Of a stretch of 64,000 bases of DNA, positions 33,601 to 45,777 are shown one piece after another. The position numbers and the translations under genes are program-made. Source of the stretch: Branchiostoma floridae (Eukaryota > Chordata > Leptocardii > Amphioxiformes > Branchiostomatidae); contig NC_049985.1 of the NCBI RefSeq assembly GCF_000003815.2, forward strand, positions 422,265-486,264. The letters are read 5' to 3'. The first letter of the stretch is position 1; every line of letters starts with the position of its first letter. Under the pieces are notes generated by a model. That model was not told where the DNA came from. It saw only the letters and a list, made by a program, of their open reading frames with translations, and ran no database searches.

Positions 33601-35455
33601 GTAGAGTCATGGGAGTTGACACAAAAGCGCTGATGTTGTCCTTGGTGCTGAGGTGCTATCCCGCTCCTTTCTGACCCAGAAACAAGTCACGTCCTAAAGT
33701 GCGTATACCTTCCTCAAAATGACGACAAAACGGGACCTCTTGTAAAGCCTTAAATGTTCTTAAGACAAAATCTACAGCCTTGGGAGTTGACATAAAAGCG
33801 GTGGTTGTTGTCCTTGGTGATGAAATGCAATCCCAGTCCTTTCTGACCCAGAAACGAGCCAGTTTAAAAATACATATACCTTCCACTATCCACTATCCTT
33901 TCGGGCCAGAAATTCGCCGCTCCAAAACAAACGGCAGGGGCCATTACCTTATCCTAAAGCGTGACTCTTTAGACAAAACGAAGAGTTGACACAAAAGCGC
34001 TGAAGGTGCTAAAGCGCTGTACCAGTCCTTTCTGACCCAGAAACAACCCACGTCCAAAAGTACGTATACCTTCCGCAAAATGACGACAAAACGGGACCTC
34101 TTGTAAAGCCTAAAATGTTCTTAAGACAAAATCTAGAGTCTTGGGAGTTGACACAAAAGCGCTGATGTTGTCCTTGGTGCTGAGGTGCTATCCCGCTCCT
34201 TTCTGACCCAGAAACAAGTCACGTCCTAAAGTGCGTATACCTTCCTCAAAATGACGACAAAACGGGACCTCTTGTAAAGCCTTAAATGTTCTTAAGACAA
34301 AATCTACAGCCTTGGGAGTTGACATAAAAGCGGTGGTTGTTGTCCTTGGTGATGAAATGCAATCCCAGTCCTTTCTGACCCAGAAACGAGCCAGTTTAAA
34401 AATACATATACCTTCCACTATCCACTATCCTTTCGGGCCAGAAATTCGCCGCTCCAAAACAAACGGCAGGGGCCATTACCTTATCCTAAAGCGTGACTCT
34501 TTAGACAAAACGAAGAGTTGACACAAAAGCGCTGAAGGTGCTAAAGCGCTGTACCAGTCCTTTCTGACCCAGAAACAACCCACGTCCAAAAGTACGTATA
34601 CCTTCCGCAAAATGACGACAAAACGGGACCTCTTGTAAAGCCTAAAATGTTCTTAAGACAAAATCTAGAGTCTTGGGAGTTGAGAGAAAAGCGGTGGGTG
34701 TTGTCCTTGGTGATGAAATGCAATCCCAGTCCTTTCTGACCCGGATATGGGCCAATTTCAGCAGTATACACCCCCCCTGGCGGCACAGCGTGACCCGAGA
34801 TAGTTCCTGTTGTCTTAATCTTATAACGTCCCTTTCTTTAGATAACAGCAACATTCTTACGTCGAAGCTTATTGAATCTTAAGATTTGTCTCTGATGCTG
34901 AACCAATATCTTCTATCCTTCCGGCCGGAAGCTCGCCGCTCATAAAGACCAGGCAAGTCCCTTTACCTCCTCCCAAAGCGTGGTTCTAAAGACAAAACCT
35001 AGAATCTTGACCCAAAAGCGCTGATGTTGTCCTTGGTGCTGAGGTGCTATCCCGCTCCTTTCTGACCCAGAAACAAGCCACGTCCTAAAGTACGGATACC
35101 TTCCGCAAAATGACGACAAAACGGGACCTCTTGTAAAGCCTAAAATGTTGTTAAGACAAAATCTAGAGTCTTGGGAGTTGACATAAAAGCGGTGGTTGTT
35201 GTCCTTGGTGATGAAATGCAATCCCAGTCCTTTCTGACCCGGAAACAAGCCAGTTTAAGAAGTACATATACCTTCCACTATCCACTATCCTTTCGGGCCA
35301 GAAATTCGCCGCTACAAAACAAACGGCAGGTGCCATTACCTTATCCTAAAGCGTGACTCTTAAGACAAAACGTAGAGTTGACACAAAAGCGCTGAAGGTG
35401 CTAAAGTGATATTCCATTCCTTTCTGACCCAGAAACGAGCCAGTTTCAACAGTAT
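30690..35455 (+). repeat. Satellite array with higher-order structure
   Basis: More than 20 monomers, mostly 150-190 bp, each with CCTTTCTGACCCAGAAAC, CCTTCCGCAAAATGACG, TTCTTAAGACAAAA and GTTGACA(C/T)AAAAGCG. Blocks repeat at 532 bp (33656-34187 and 34188-34719) and 1710 bp (about 32831 and 34541). Two internal monomers contain the element's terminal words CCTGGCGGCACAGC. Confidence 0.92.
32067..32293. other. Assembly gap (N)
   Basis: 227 unresolved bases inside the satellite. The true array length is unknown. Confidence 0.99.
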
Positions 35456-35599
35456 CCGCCCCCCTCCCCCCCTGGCGGCACAGCAGGACCCTTGATAAAT
35501 CCCTTCCCACGTCAACGGAAATGCGTGACGCAGGTTGGGCGATCTCCGGCGCTAAACCCCGGACACCCCAGGTCTCTTCACGCAGTAACCACCGGTAAT

Positions 35600-36280
35600 C
35601 GCTTACCGCCCGCCCGCGAGAAGTGCCCACTGTCGGCCGCTGATTTCAACAACACGTCCGGTTTGTGGTCCTACATGTACGTGTAGATGTAGTTTATATA
35701 GGTACGATAGAAGCATTCTTTTAAGCTATATGATAGGAAAGTTCCCTCGCTTTGAATCTTTGTCTAGTGTTAAAAGATTCATTTTTCTTATGAGTTTTCA
35801 TCAAACAACATTATACAAAGTTAACACATCTCAAGCTACATTTTTAACATAACTGAGAATCGAGAAGAAGCCGAACAAATGTATTAGAATAGTCTTAGAA
35901 ACCATGTGTACTGTATTACTACCTTTTGTATCTATATGCCTGTACTTAGCTCGATAGGGCATGCATATGGATGAGCATTAAAGGCTATTTCTTCTTTTTC
36001 TTCTACTTTATAAACTTTCATTTCATTTTCACATTGCAGTTGGATTCCTCGCATCATTTTCTAAACAAGTACGATCCATTGGCATTGTGAAAACACTATT
36101 GGTGTTTCAGCAATGCCTTACTGGTACTCGTACGTAAGAAAAAACACATTCGAAAAAAAAGCCAACATGAGCCTACACAACAGCAGCTGGGGCGGTGGTA
36201 GTATTGTGTACGTACATTAATTTGATTTTCTCATGACGTTTGAAATGAGATCATTTTCCCCCTGAAATTTTAATATGATA
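35600..36280. other. Non-coding, retroelement tail possible
   Basis: GGCATGCATATGGATGAGCATTAAAGGC near 35957 followed by TTCTTC repeats resembles a plus-strand non-LTR tail. Nothing else recognised. Confidence 0.35.
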
Positions 36281-36765
36281 TATATCTTTATTGCGACACG
36301 ACGAAAGTGCAGCGACTTTCGTAAGGTCTACATGTATAACAGCTACTCACAGTACAACTAAAAAAAAACAAACACATATATGGATATCTATAGTATGAAT
36401 AAATCAACAAATAGGGTCTAGCATGTCATTTACACTATTGGTTCTATGGTATAAACATTCGTGGATATATTTGCCTACTTGTACACAGTGTGGATTATCG
36501 CCGCCCAGAATGTAGTTGAGTTTATCTATCGAACAGAGAGTGGCAAATTCTTTAGAACAAGCGGAAAGTAGTGTGAACAGCTCTGTGCGTTTGTCATTAT
36601 ATCGAGAACATTCCATAACAAAGTGACGTTCGTCTTCGATCTCATTGGGATAGAATGGACAAAACCTCTGGTCACGGGGAATTTTAGAATATCTTCCGGC
36701 TTCTATATTTAGTTTGTGACAACAGATTCTAATCTTTGTAATTGCTCTACGAAGTTTACTCTACT
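36280..36765 (-). mobile_element. Non-LTR retrotransposon 3' fragment
   Basis: The minus strand encodes HKLNIEAGRYSKIPRDQR, FCPFYPNEIEDERHFVMEC then SRYNDKRTELF, ending at 36404. This is the usual C-terminus of jockey/CR1-type reverse transcriptase ORFs. The upstream part is lost. Confidence 0.85.
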
Positions 36766-37144
36766 ACATAGCAGTATTTTGAAGATGGAAGTACTTTCTA
36801 CAGCAGAAATAAGACAATGAGTTCCCAGTTGTGTACAAACGATGACAAAAATGGAAAAGTAAGCGCAGAAAGTAGCTCACATCCTTTGGATATAACAGGG
36901 TCGACTTCCGATGTACCAAATTACTCTGAAAACGCTTATTATAGAAACGTTTCCTTGTACGTTGGAACCGACGAGGCACACCGCACACACCGGCGTACAG
37001 GAATGATCAAGGCTCCTTGAAGTGTGACAATCTTTTTTTTTTGCTTGACGTGGTGACGTCAGAGCAAACTGACGGTCCGTTATAAGTTGGTTCCAATGAC
37101 ATGAATATATCTGTTTTCAACGAAAGAGAACAAGACAACCTTAT

Positions 37145-37445
37145 GACGGTAGTCAACATTATGTTACAATTTTAAGACTTTATATTCGTACACAAAATAA
37201 AGCGCTTACCAACAAGCTTCCGATCAGTCCTCTGATCCTTATCTAGTCGAAATGACCCAAAACCTTCCCTCAACCTAGACGGGGGCTGATACCGACTGCC
37301 AAGCACCTTTGACTCTTTGCTGACGTCACACTTCCGTTCCAGGGTCTTTGGGACATTTCAACTTGAAAAGGATCAGAGGACTGATGGAAAGATCGTTGGT
37401 AAGCGCTTTATTTTGTGTACGGATTTAAGGTCTTAAAATTGTAAA
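37145..37445 (+). mobile_element. Penelope-like 3' fragment with inverted arms
   Basis: Arms containing AAAATAAAGCGCTTACCAAC and GTTGGTAAGCGCTTTATTTT, and GATCAGTCCTCTGATCC / GGATCAGAGGACTGAT. Between them, CTCAACCTAGACGGGGGCTG onward resembles the LNRDGG...YDSLL end of the 12742 ORF. Confidence 0.65.
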
Positions 37446-38423
37446 CCAGAACAACCAGAGATGTCAGGCACCACGGCCCCTTCACGTAGGACAGAAACAT
37501 ACACAAAGGCCCACAGATAAAGCCAGACAGAAACGCAACAACACCTCTTCGCTCCTCGGAGCTGAGGGAACAAGACAAACGATTATTGGACTATAAGGAT
37601 CAGCACGTATTTACGACAATGACGCAAACCGTGGTGTATGACGTCAGAGGGAGTACCCCAGCTCTTTGATGTAGTTCCCGGCGCCGTGTTGGAATCCCCG
37701 GGAGATATTTCTAGTATCACACATCGCCATCTGTCCTGCCCGGGGAATGTGGCAGAGCTTGCATGACGGGGAAGGCACTATATAAGACCTTTTATAGATG
37801 TTGTGTGTTCTTTACGCTACTGAACAAATTATTGTGTGTACGGATTCTCTTTATGTACTTTACTTATTTCTTTATTTTGATTTTCTGACTCTATCTTTCT
37901 TTGTTTCCTGGTAAATGTGACAGAGCTTACGTGACGAGAGAGGCACTAAGGCCATAGGAAAAATGTTGCCTGTTGCTATTATTCGCTACCGAACAAATTA
38001 GTGTTGGGGGCTAGGCTACGGAATCTCTTTATTTTCTACCTATTTCTTCCTTCTTCTTCTTTTTTTTTATTTTCTACTAAACAATAAAGATTACTTCAGC
38101 ACGCACCCCCCTCCCCCCTGGATTTTTTGTGCTAGGGTTTCTTGTCTAGGATTTCAGGGGTTTCATCTCTGAGTTTCTGTGCAGGGTTTTCCTTCCACTC
38201 ACTCACTCACACTCACTCGTCCTCTTGCACGTGGTTTAATTTTACACATTTAACAAATTTACACGGACATTCCCATACTCAGGTTTCTGCTACATGTGGA
38301 AATCACCAGGCAGGAGTTTTATCAAGCTCTTCATCCCTGCCGTACCAGTGACGTCACGGGACACGGGCCTTTCCGGTTTGCGTCATCTGCGTACGGTGTC
38401 TATTAATCATCGCCAAACTCTCT

Positions 38424-38805
38424 GTCTATACACCTTTCTCACGCGGCGGCCATGATAGATCTAAAACGAGTTCAATGAGGCAAACAACAGACTGTCCATC
38501 ATAATTAGCAGTTCAAGCAATGGAAGCCTGGCAATTAGGAAAGTTTGTTTTTTGAAAGAATGTTTTTACTTTGCATCTCTTAAGGGACTTTGGGGATCAG
38601 TCTACGTTGCTCTAAATTGCTACATATTTTTGTACATAACATTAGTTATAATATTTATTATTTGATATTGTATTGTGAAAATGTGTGTGGTTTTATGGAA
38701 AACTAAATGGGAGCTGATTTTAGAAATAAGGTTGGTCTGTTTGCCTCATTGACCTCGTCTTCGTTCTATCATGGCCGCCGCGTGAGAAAGGTGTAGAGAT
38801 TTCAA
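38424..38805. mobile_element. MITE, family G
   Basis: ACACCTTTCTCACGCGGCGG and CCGCCGCGTGAGAAAGGTGT ends, about 30-bp inverted repeats, plus subterminal TTGCCTCATTGA / TCAATGAGGCAA. Confidence 0.85.
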
Positions 38806-38929
38806 CCAGACAGGTGGCGTTTACAAGTTTTTGGGGGGGCATTTTGAGACTGCAAAATGTATTGTCTCCAGGAGAGTGGACCTTGGAATCTTGGAATGAA
38901 CGGACCTGTTCAAACTTTGCCATGCCATA

Positions 38930-39055
38930 ACTCAAGAACCTCTCGCTGGATCAAAATGATATTTGGCATGTGGATATGGATTGGGAAGTCAAAGGTCAGG
39001 GTCGATTTTGGGCCCTCTGGTATGTGTCCTTGGTACTGCAGCAGAACTATGGTCT
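38930..39055 (+). repeat. Dispersed repeat F, copy 2
   Basis: GATATTTGGCATGTGGATATGG then GGTACTGCAGCAGAAC. Confidence 0.65.
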
Positions 39056-39689
39056 AACAATGGTCTTGATTTTTTGGTGGCAAATACCTTATGGTGTAAG
39101 GAAGAAGTGGCTTGCTCTGGAACAACATTGGCATAACTCAGGCACAGTCACGGGACTCAGACTTTCCGGTTTGCGTCATCTGCGTGCAGTGATTATTCAT
39201 CATCGCCAAGCTTTCTGTCTGTGGTTCTAAATAAGGCCATGTTGGTTTGATGTTGCTCTCAATGTAGATACATGATGTAAATGTACAGTTAACAAAAGGC
39301 AACTTGTTTGTACGTATAATGTCAAACACAGACACACTTTACAACAAAAACTCGTGAGTTCGTATACACATGTTTTCAGAAAAGGGAAGAGGCGCGTAAA
39401 GAAAAAATATATCGGGAAACATACACTAATCTCAACGCCAATCCCAATGTGAAAGAAGAAGACTGTGAAAACAATAATGAACAATCTATTGCTTGGTATA
39501 AGAATGCAAATGTAACGAAGGCCTTAGTAAGCATTTAGTGTGAAATATGACAGGCAAAATTCTCTCATTTCGGTTCCCTTGTCTACAGTACTTGGGGCAA
39601 TTCAGTTCTTGTGATCATAAGGGCAGTGTCATAGCCTCTTATGCTAGCGAAGTTCACATAACTCTTTGTGTATTGCTCCGTTTAGACTC

Positions 39690-39953
39690 ATATTAAGTAC
39701 ACAATACCATGTCTACTTTTGAGATCAGCTTGTTGAAACGGCACTTGTAGTTTTAATGTTGCTGTTAACTCAGCACTCGGTAACGCACATATATAAGTTA
39801 TGAATAAAAAGATGTATGTCCCATATTAAGTACAGAATACCATGTCTATTTTTGGATCAGATTGTTGAAAATGTACTTGTAGCTTTCGTGTTGCTGTTTG
39901 CTCTGCTCTTGGTCACACACGTATAGAAGTTATGAATAAAAAGATTTATGTCC
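39690..39953 (+). repeat. Tandem duplication, about 130 bp
   Basis: CATATTAAGTACACAATACC...AAGTTATGAATAAAAAGATG occurs twice in a row with substitutions. Confidence 0.88.
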
Positions 39954-40129
39954 TTCCCCTTCACTTTAATTTGTTCATAGAGCCACCAATTATATCTGTA
40001 CCTTTTGACATACTTCCTGGTCGAGGTGCTTTGTAACGTCACCTCCGTAGGGATGATTATATTTGACTCCACCATACTTAAGGTAGAGGTATAATAGAGG
40101 TGAAATAGAGGTATAGTTTTCAGTGTGTT

Positions 40130-40275
40130 TGTCTGTGTGTCACCATAGCTCTAGAACCTCTAGATGGATTGTAATGATATTTAGTACGTGGGTAGGGGTT
40201 GGAAAGACGAAGGTCAAGATCGATTTTGATCCCCCTGGTGTGTGACCTTGGTACTGCAGCAGAACTTTTACCTGG
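40130..40275 (+). repeat. Dispersed repeat F, copy 3
   Basis: TAGAACCTCTAGATGG, GATATTTAGTACGTGGGTAGG, GGTACTGCAGCAGAAC. Confidence 0.65.
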
Positions 40276-41159
40276 ACATGCTATGGTCTTGTTTTTCCAG
40301 GTGTTTCTTCTTGTCCATCCTCTCCTTCTGTCAGATCTTCAAATCGACTTGTCTCCGTCAATTTGGGGGGCTAAATGATCCGTCATTTGGGGGCTAAATA
40401 ACCTGCAAATAAACCAATACCCCAAGAATTTATGTTTCATTCTGTTACCATATCTGCCATTGAAATATTATATGGTATTGGTCCATCATTTTATACTCAT
40501 GTATTTTTCTCATTTGGCAGCATTATGGCACCCAGTGGAATCGTGAGAGTTGATGTTACCAGTCTTCTAAGTACAGATGTACTTATAGCTGCTTCTTTGA
40601 CTATGAAATATGAAATGTCAAGTTGGAAAATATATAAAGGGTCGTTTCAGTACCAAGGACAGGCCCTGGCCATCTTGGCGTACATCGCAAGACTCCAGAC
40701 ACACATGTCACATAAAAAAACTGTTTCCCTGTTGGCTCAAGGCCTTCGTTAGACCGTACGTGCTTTGAAGATCGTCTTCAAGAGAGAAAGTTGTAAGAAA
40801 ATGCCGTCAGTTTGGAAATGAGACACTTAAAGCACTTTCTGTACAGGAAACCTTGTGAACCTGAGATCAAACAAGAAGCGGGAGGAAAGCGGGTAAATAT
40901 CAAAAGAATTCCCTGGACGCTGGCAACAAGCCAAAAATAATTACCCGTGTCCTACCCATCTGCTTTTGCTTGATGTAATAGCATGGGGAATGCCTGAAGG
41001 TGCTGTGGTAGCGGATTCAAATGGTGCTGACATTTTAGATCGGTCTCTGCGCTTCAATTAACGCACGTTTCAAGTTGCTGAGGTGTACAGCTTTGATGTC
41101 GAAGCCGTTCACATTTATCTAAATAAGATTACGAAGCTAGACCTGCAGAACAAGCATAA

Positions 41160-41340
41160 GTGTCGTGTCGGGCGTGGCGTAACTGGTAAAGCGTTCGGCT
41201 CGGAATCTATAGGTCCTGAGTTCGATACCCGCCGTGCCCACGACGTTGTGCCCTTAGGAAAGACACTTTACACGACTTTCCTTACTTGTCCCATGTGTGA
41301 AAATGGGTACCTGACTTCGGTCATAAGAAAATACTACTTT
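41160..41340 (+). mobile_element. tRNA-derived SINE
   Basis: The head GGGCGTGGCGTAACTGG (A box region) and GAGTTCGATACCC (B box) is followed by a non-tRNA body TGTGCCCTTAGGAAAG and GGGTACCTGACTTCGG. It is not a functional tRNA gene. Confidence 0.85.
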
Positions 41341-41754
41341 TCCCCAAAATTCCAGTAAGCCACTAAATTCGTGAACGCCTGATGATATATAATATGTTCA
41401 TTTACTAATCGGTCCAAGATCCGGTCCACTAATTTTTTTCAGGTCCGTTTTTTTCTGGACCGGTCCAACAAGACAAACCGTTTTTACCGGTACACCGTAC
41501 TGGTACCGGTCCAACAAGAAAATTTAAAAAAACACCCCTAGCAGAGGCACACGTGCCTGAAAGTTTACCAGGATGCCCTGATTGCCCTCTCGTGGAGGCA
41601 CATAAAAACTAGAAACATAAAAACTAATCCAAAATCGATCCCTCACATCTGCCGCTGTCCAGTCGTCACCCATCGGACCTGACCTCTGATGACCCCGACA
41701 TAATCCCGCCAAATGGGCACAAGTGATTTTAATTCTCCCTGGTTGCGGGCTTGG

Positions 41755-42173
41755 TTAGCCTGGGTACCATCCGGAAAGCTGTTCGTTCCGCCGTTGATTA
41801 TATACTATATACATTTGCTTCTAGCTCTGACAATCATTATACACTACATTGTATATATATATATCGCTTATCTGCCGTTCCGTCTGGTATCCCGGACCAG
41901 GTTAAAGTCTGGAATCGTCCGAATTTGGACGAGGGCACTGATTGGTCCCTGCACATGAGCGAATTAAGGAATGGGTTCAAGCGATCGTTCAAACAGGCGT
42001 TCCAACATCGGACAATCCCTTCGTCCACTTGTGGTAGGGCCTGTTGTCATCAACTTCGTAATTCGCTCATTAACTGAACTTACCACCAAAAGGTTTGAAT
42101 GTGCAGGTCTCCATCCGGATAGCAGAAGCAGAAATACGAGCGAACTACTATCCGGATGGTACCCAGACTAGGC
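41755..42173. mobile_element. Foldback element
   Basis: TAGCCTGGGTACCATCCGGA / TCCGGATGGTACCCAGACTA ends; the interior is also inverted (GAGCGAATTA / TAATTCGCTC region). Confidence 0.85.
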
Positions 42174-42368
42174 TTGGCGGGAACTCAGTCATAAATTATT
42201 TACACTGGAAAAGCAATCATTCCCCACTATTACACCGACTTAAGCTCATTAGCTTCTATGCTAGACGTACTATCTGTTCCAAAGGTTATGTGTTCAGGAG
42301 TAGTTTCAGATACTGCTGCCAGACAGTGGCGTGCGGTTTTTGTTGATGTTTTGAATTCATCCCATTAG

Positions 42369-42586
42369 TAACGCTAGTTCACCTTCCTCCGTAAGGTAAA
42401 CTATATCCGTTGCTTTCAGATACGGGTATTTAGGGATATGAAGTCGACGGACGGTAGTTTCAAACTACAATTTTATGAACATATTACAACTTGAAACCAC
42501 TGTCTGTCCAGTTGATAACCCTTAATACCGTGTAGGTAAACACAACGAATATAGGTTACCCTGCGGATAAAGGTGAACTAGCGTTA
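42369..42586. mobile_element. Foldback MITE, family A
   Basis: TAACGCTAGTTCACC...GGTGAACTAGCGTTA with AAGTCGACGGACGGTAG arm. Confidence 0.9.
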
Positions 42587-42867
42587 CCTATTCAAGCGTA
42601 GCTTTTAGAAAAACCCTTCTTTGGGATGCCACATACTCACAGTCCTTGCATAATAACTTACACATTCCATTAGAAGATAAGAGACTTACTGCTGGGACTT
42701 TGTCTGCGAATTTTTCTGCTTAACTCTTATAATCTGACGGTTGATGATTTTGTATCACGGAAGCTGGTCATGGCGTGTTTCACGGTGTGGCGTGTTTAAG
42801 TTAAAAAATACAACTGGTTACAGTTACAGAATTTCAACCTTTTTATTCCAGCTAGATGAACGTTTAT

Positions 42868-43035
42868 TACCTTCACCAAGAACGTTATGTTTTGGGTAGC
42901 GTTTGTATGTATGTATATGTGTGTATCTATGTTTGTATGTCGAAGACCAGCATAACTCGAGAACGCCTTGGTGGCCGTGGATTGTATTGATATTTCTATT
43001 ATTTCTAAGTTATTGGGGGACACTTGAAGGTGCGT
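42868..43035 (+). repeat. Dispersed repeat F-like
   Basis: TTACCTTCACCAAGAACG, GTATGTATGT run, CATAACTCGAGAACGCC, GTATTGATATTTC. Confidence 0.55.
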
Positions 43036-43440
43036 ATGTTATGCCCTCTCTTTTACATTGTGAAAACGTCAAATGTATCAATGAAACAATTGATGTATGA
43101 TTATCATATCGATCATCATATCGTAAGAAAAGCAGATTGATAATATACAGACACTACAAGGCACGCAGAAAAGACGAAGCAAGCTCTTGATACAGTCACA
43201 GTCATTTTTACTCTGCTGTGTTTGAAAACTGTTTGTACAAGTCAAGTGTGTACACGTAATCTACATGTGTGTACACGTAATCTAAAAGTGTGTACACGTA
43301 AAAATACATCATCATCTGTACACAGCGTGCCTTCAGCACGGTTAATCAACACCATACAATTCTGATCCGTTTAAACATACAAGTGTCCGTATACAGTCAT
43401 CAATTTGACGTTTGTCACTTATCTCATAGTAGATATAAAG

Positions 43441-43640
43441 TTACGTCACCTTTATCCAAGGGGTAACCTATATCCGTTGTATTAAAAACTAGGGTATTTT
43501 GGAATCGTTCAGTCGAAAGGAGGTACTTTCACATTGCAATATTTTGAAAATAGTTCAATTTGAAATCCACGTCCGTTAATCTGAAATCCCTAGATACAAC
43601 GAATTTAGGTTACCCCACAGATAAAGGTGAACAAGCGCTA
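43441..43640. mobile_element. Foldback MITE, family A (diverged)
   Basis: TCACCTTTATCCAAGGGG...GGTTACCCCACAGATAAAGG. Confidence 0.8.
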
Positions 43641-43750
43641 CATGTTTGCATCGACAAGGGTGGAGACTGTAGCAAACAGTCATTAACTGCATTCAAACTC
43701 AACAAATGCATCCTCGTTTGCTAATCCTCGTCCATGACCCATACAATTTT

Positions 43751-43906
43751 ATTCTCCAAGCAGACCCTACGGTGCGATTAAGATTGTATCAAAGCTGACC
43801 AAGGAGTATAGCCAACCAAAGGGAGTCAAACAGGCACCGGAGTCGGCTATACTCCTTGGCCAGCTTTGATACTATATTAAGGCACCGTTAGGTCTGGAGA
43901 CTTATA
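43751..43906. mobile_element. MITE, family E
   Basis: ATTCTCCAAGCAGACCCTAC at the left, GTTAGGTCTGGAGA at the right; inner arms ATCAAAGCTGACCAAGGAG / CTCCTTGGCCAGCTTTGAT. Confidence 0.82.
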
Positions 43907-43909
43907 CAA

Positions 43910-44800
43910 TATACCAAAGGGAGACTCTGCTGACTGTTGAGGTTTCAATTTTTTCTAGGAGTGGCCTCTAACTGGCTTCAGCCAATCGGGTTCACCTAAA
44001 AGGACATTTAGGCTATTCTTTGATTGGCTGGTTAGACTTAGAAGCCACGTCAACAAAAGCTTCCGCATAAGCCTGGTTTAGCAAAGCCTTATATAGACCT
44101 TGGCCGAGGCTTTTTATAAAGAGAATGAATTAATGAAGTCTCCGAATTATTCGTTCATAAGTACTGTAGCCTTCCTCCGGTGCTAATAGCCAATCCCATT
44201 GGGCACGTGACCTTGTGGACAAGTGACGCAAGCAATAGATCAAAGGTTATGGAACATTCGAACCTGATGAAGACTTTAGTACGGACAGCGCAAATTTTCT
44301 TGAGACTTCTTTGTTGTGTTGGAACATAGTTTAGCTGCTTACTATCATATGTTAACAAAGCAACAATAGTTTTAGTATATTATACGTCTGGTAAGTGCCA
44401 ATGATCATGCATTAACACTTCCGTTACAACAAATCACGGGCTCCCGTTACCAGCTCTGACGAGGAGCACCTACTGTTGTAGGTCGAAATAAAACATTTCC
44501 ACAAGTTACACATTTTGGCACAAATTCATCTAAGCACGGAAAGTACCGTGCGCGTCTTTCAAAAACATCCATATGTAAATATGCCTCCGGCCCTGAGGCG
44601 TGGCCAAAAATGGTTACAAAATCGATCTACTCAAGAGAATTGAATTACGGACCAGAGAAAATCTCGTCTTCTGGCATTTGGAACCTTCCAACCGTCACCT
44701 TCCCATCGCCCTATGTACACATCGTGCGGGTCAAAGTTCATGAAGGAAGACCATTCGTCCTCTCCCCGAGGTATTTACAAAATGCCGCTGAACTGGCCGC
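43910..44800. other. Non-coding, nothing firm
   Basis: CCAATC-type motifs near 43984, 44028 and 44190. No gene or terminal repeats recognised. Confidence 0.4.
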
Positions 44801-44814
44801 TCTAAAGAGTCTCG

Positions 44815-45100
44815 TACGACTACCCTGGGAAACCTGCTCGAGAAGCTTCGCAAATAAGAGTTACCGATCCCCTGCCTAACGCGCGCCCTCCCGCCTCTAT
44901 GCACCCGCCCCACTACCAGCTGGCCCCACTTACGCCGGTCCCCAACATCGCTCGCTTGAGCTCGTGTTAGTAGGGGCCAGCTGGTTCGAGGGCCGGCGGG
45001 TGTTAGGCGGCGGGTGTCCCGTGCGTGTGTGTTGTAGGGATCGGTAAACTTTGCGTGCCTCGTTAGGAGTCTGCGTTTTCCCAGGGTACATTAGACAGAT
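44815..45100. repeat. GC-rich foldback element
   Basis: ACCCTGGGAAA / TTTTCCCAGGGT outer arms, TTACCGATCCCTGC-like / GGGATCGGTAAA, and inner CCAGCTGGCCCC / GGGGCCAGCTGG. Confidence 0.8.
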
Positions 45101-45262
45101 GCCCGACGAGAATGACGGACAGCATAAATCAAATCAACGTATCATGTAACATGATGTAACATGATGCAATATCTATCTAATATGATACAACGTGTCTCGC
45201 GATCGGTGAGGATAAATTACATACAGGAGTTTGGCTGGCACAATGGCTGTAAACAGATCTAG

Positions 45263-45777
45263 TGACGCTAGTTCACATATCTCCGTGGGGTAACCTATAT
45301 CCCATGTTTTAAAAACAGGTATGAAGTCGACGGACTGTGAGTTCAAATTGCAATATTTTGATAATAAAGTTTGTATAGAAATTTAAACACCGGTGCAATG
45401 GCCTAGTGGGTAGAGTGTTCGCCTTGCATTCGGTAGGTCGTGAGTTCAAACCCCGGCCGAGTCATACCAAAGACTTTAAAAATGGTACATGCTGCTTTCT
45501 CTGCTCAGCACTCAGCATTCGTGAAAGAGTATGGAAGTTGAACACACACCACTACCAGTGGACTAGCCCCCTGCTGTAGTGATTACGTTGTGTGGCCCAA
45601 GGGCTACTGAAACGGAGATGGGCGCCGCCCAATGCGCCATCAGGCGCGGGAAGGAACTTTGACTTGATTGCAATTTAAATCAGCGTCCGTCAACTTGAAA
45701 TTTCTAAATACCTTTAAAGTATGCGTTATAAAAACAACGGTTATAGGTTATCCCACGGATAAAGGTGAACCAGTGTT
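45263..45777. mobile_element. Foldback MITE, family A, split by a SINE
   Basis: Left arm TGACGCTAGTTCAC to about 45385; right arm resumes at about 45669 and ends GGTGAACCAGTGTTA. Confidence 0.85.
45388..45668 (+). mobile_element. tRNA-derived SINE, second family
   Basis: TGGCCTAGTGGGTAGAGTG (A box) and GAGTTCAAACCCC (B box) lead into a body ending GGAACTTTGACTTGA. It is inserted in the MITE, with ATTTAAA near both edges as a possible target duplication. Confidence 0.82.

Larger units (their letters stand above)
26885..35565. mobile_element. Large terminal-inverted-repeat element, non-autonomous
   Basis: The left terminus (26885-26944 continued at 28278-28312) and the inverted right terminus (about 35458-35563) share GTTTA...CCGGAGAT, GAAGGG...TTATCAAGGG and GCTGTGCCGCCAGGGGGG. 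Subterminal satellite monomers lie in opposite orientations at the two ends. No transposase found. Length about 8.7 kb including a nested insertion. Confidence 0.7.

Noticed and set aside
33656-35248. Repeated 69-102 aa ORFs in the satellite as a gene family
   Set aside because: They follow the monomer period, occur on both strands and resemble no protein; chance frames in a satellite.
37160-37440. Hammerhead core in the 37-kb Penelope-like fragment
   Set aside because: GACTGATGG is present, but I could not pair a stem II followed by GAAA in the right place.
40432-40752. 106-aa ORF as a gene
   Set aside because: No domain recognised; GCACC-AGTGGAAT and GAGTTGATGT words recur near 50530, suggesting repeat sequence.
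41160-41235. Functional tRNA gene
   Set aside because: The A and B boxes are present, but it continues into a SINE body that recurs elsewhere and the cloverleaf is imperfect.
44610-44879. 89-aa ORF as a gene
   Set aside because: No recognisable domain, partly within a foldback repeat and no supporting splice or start context.
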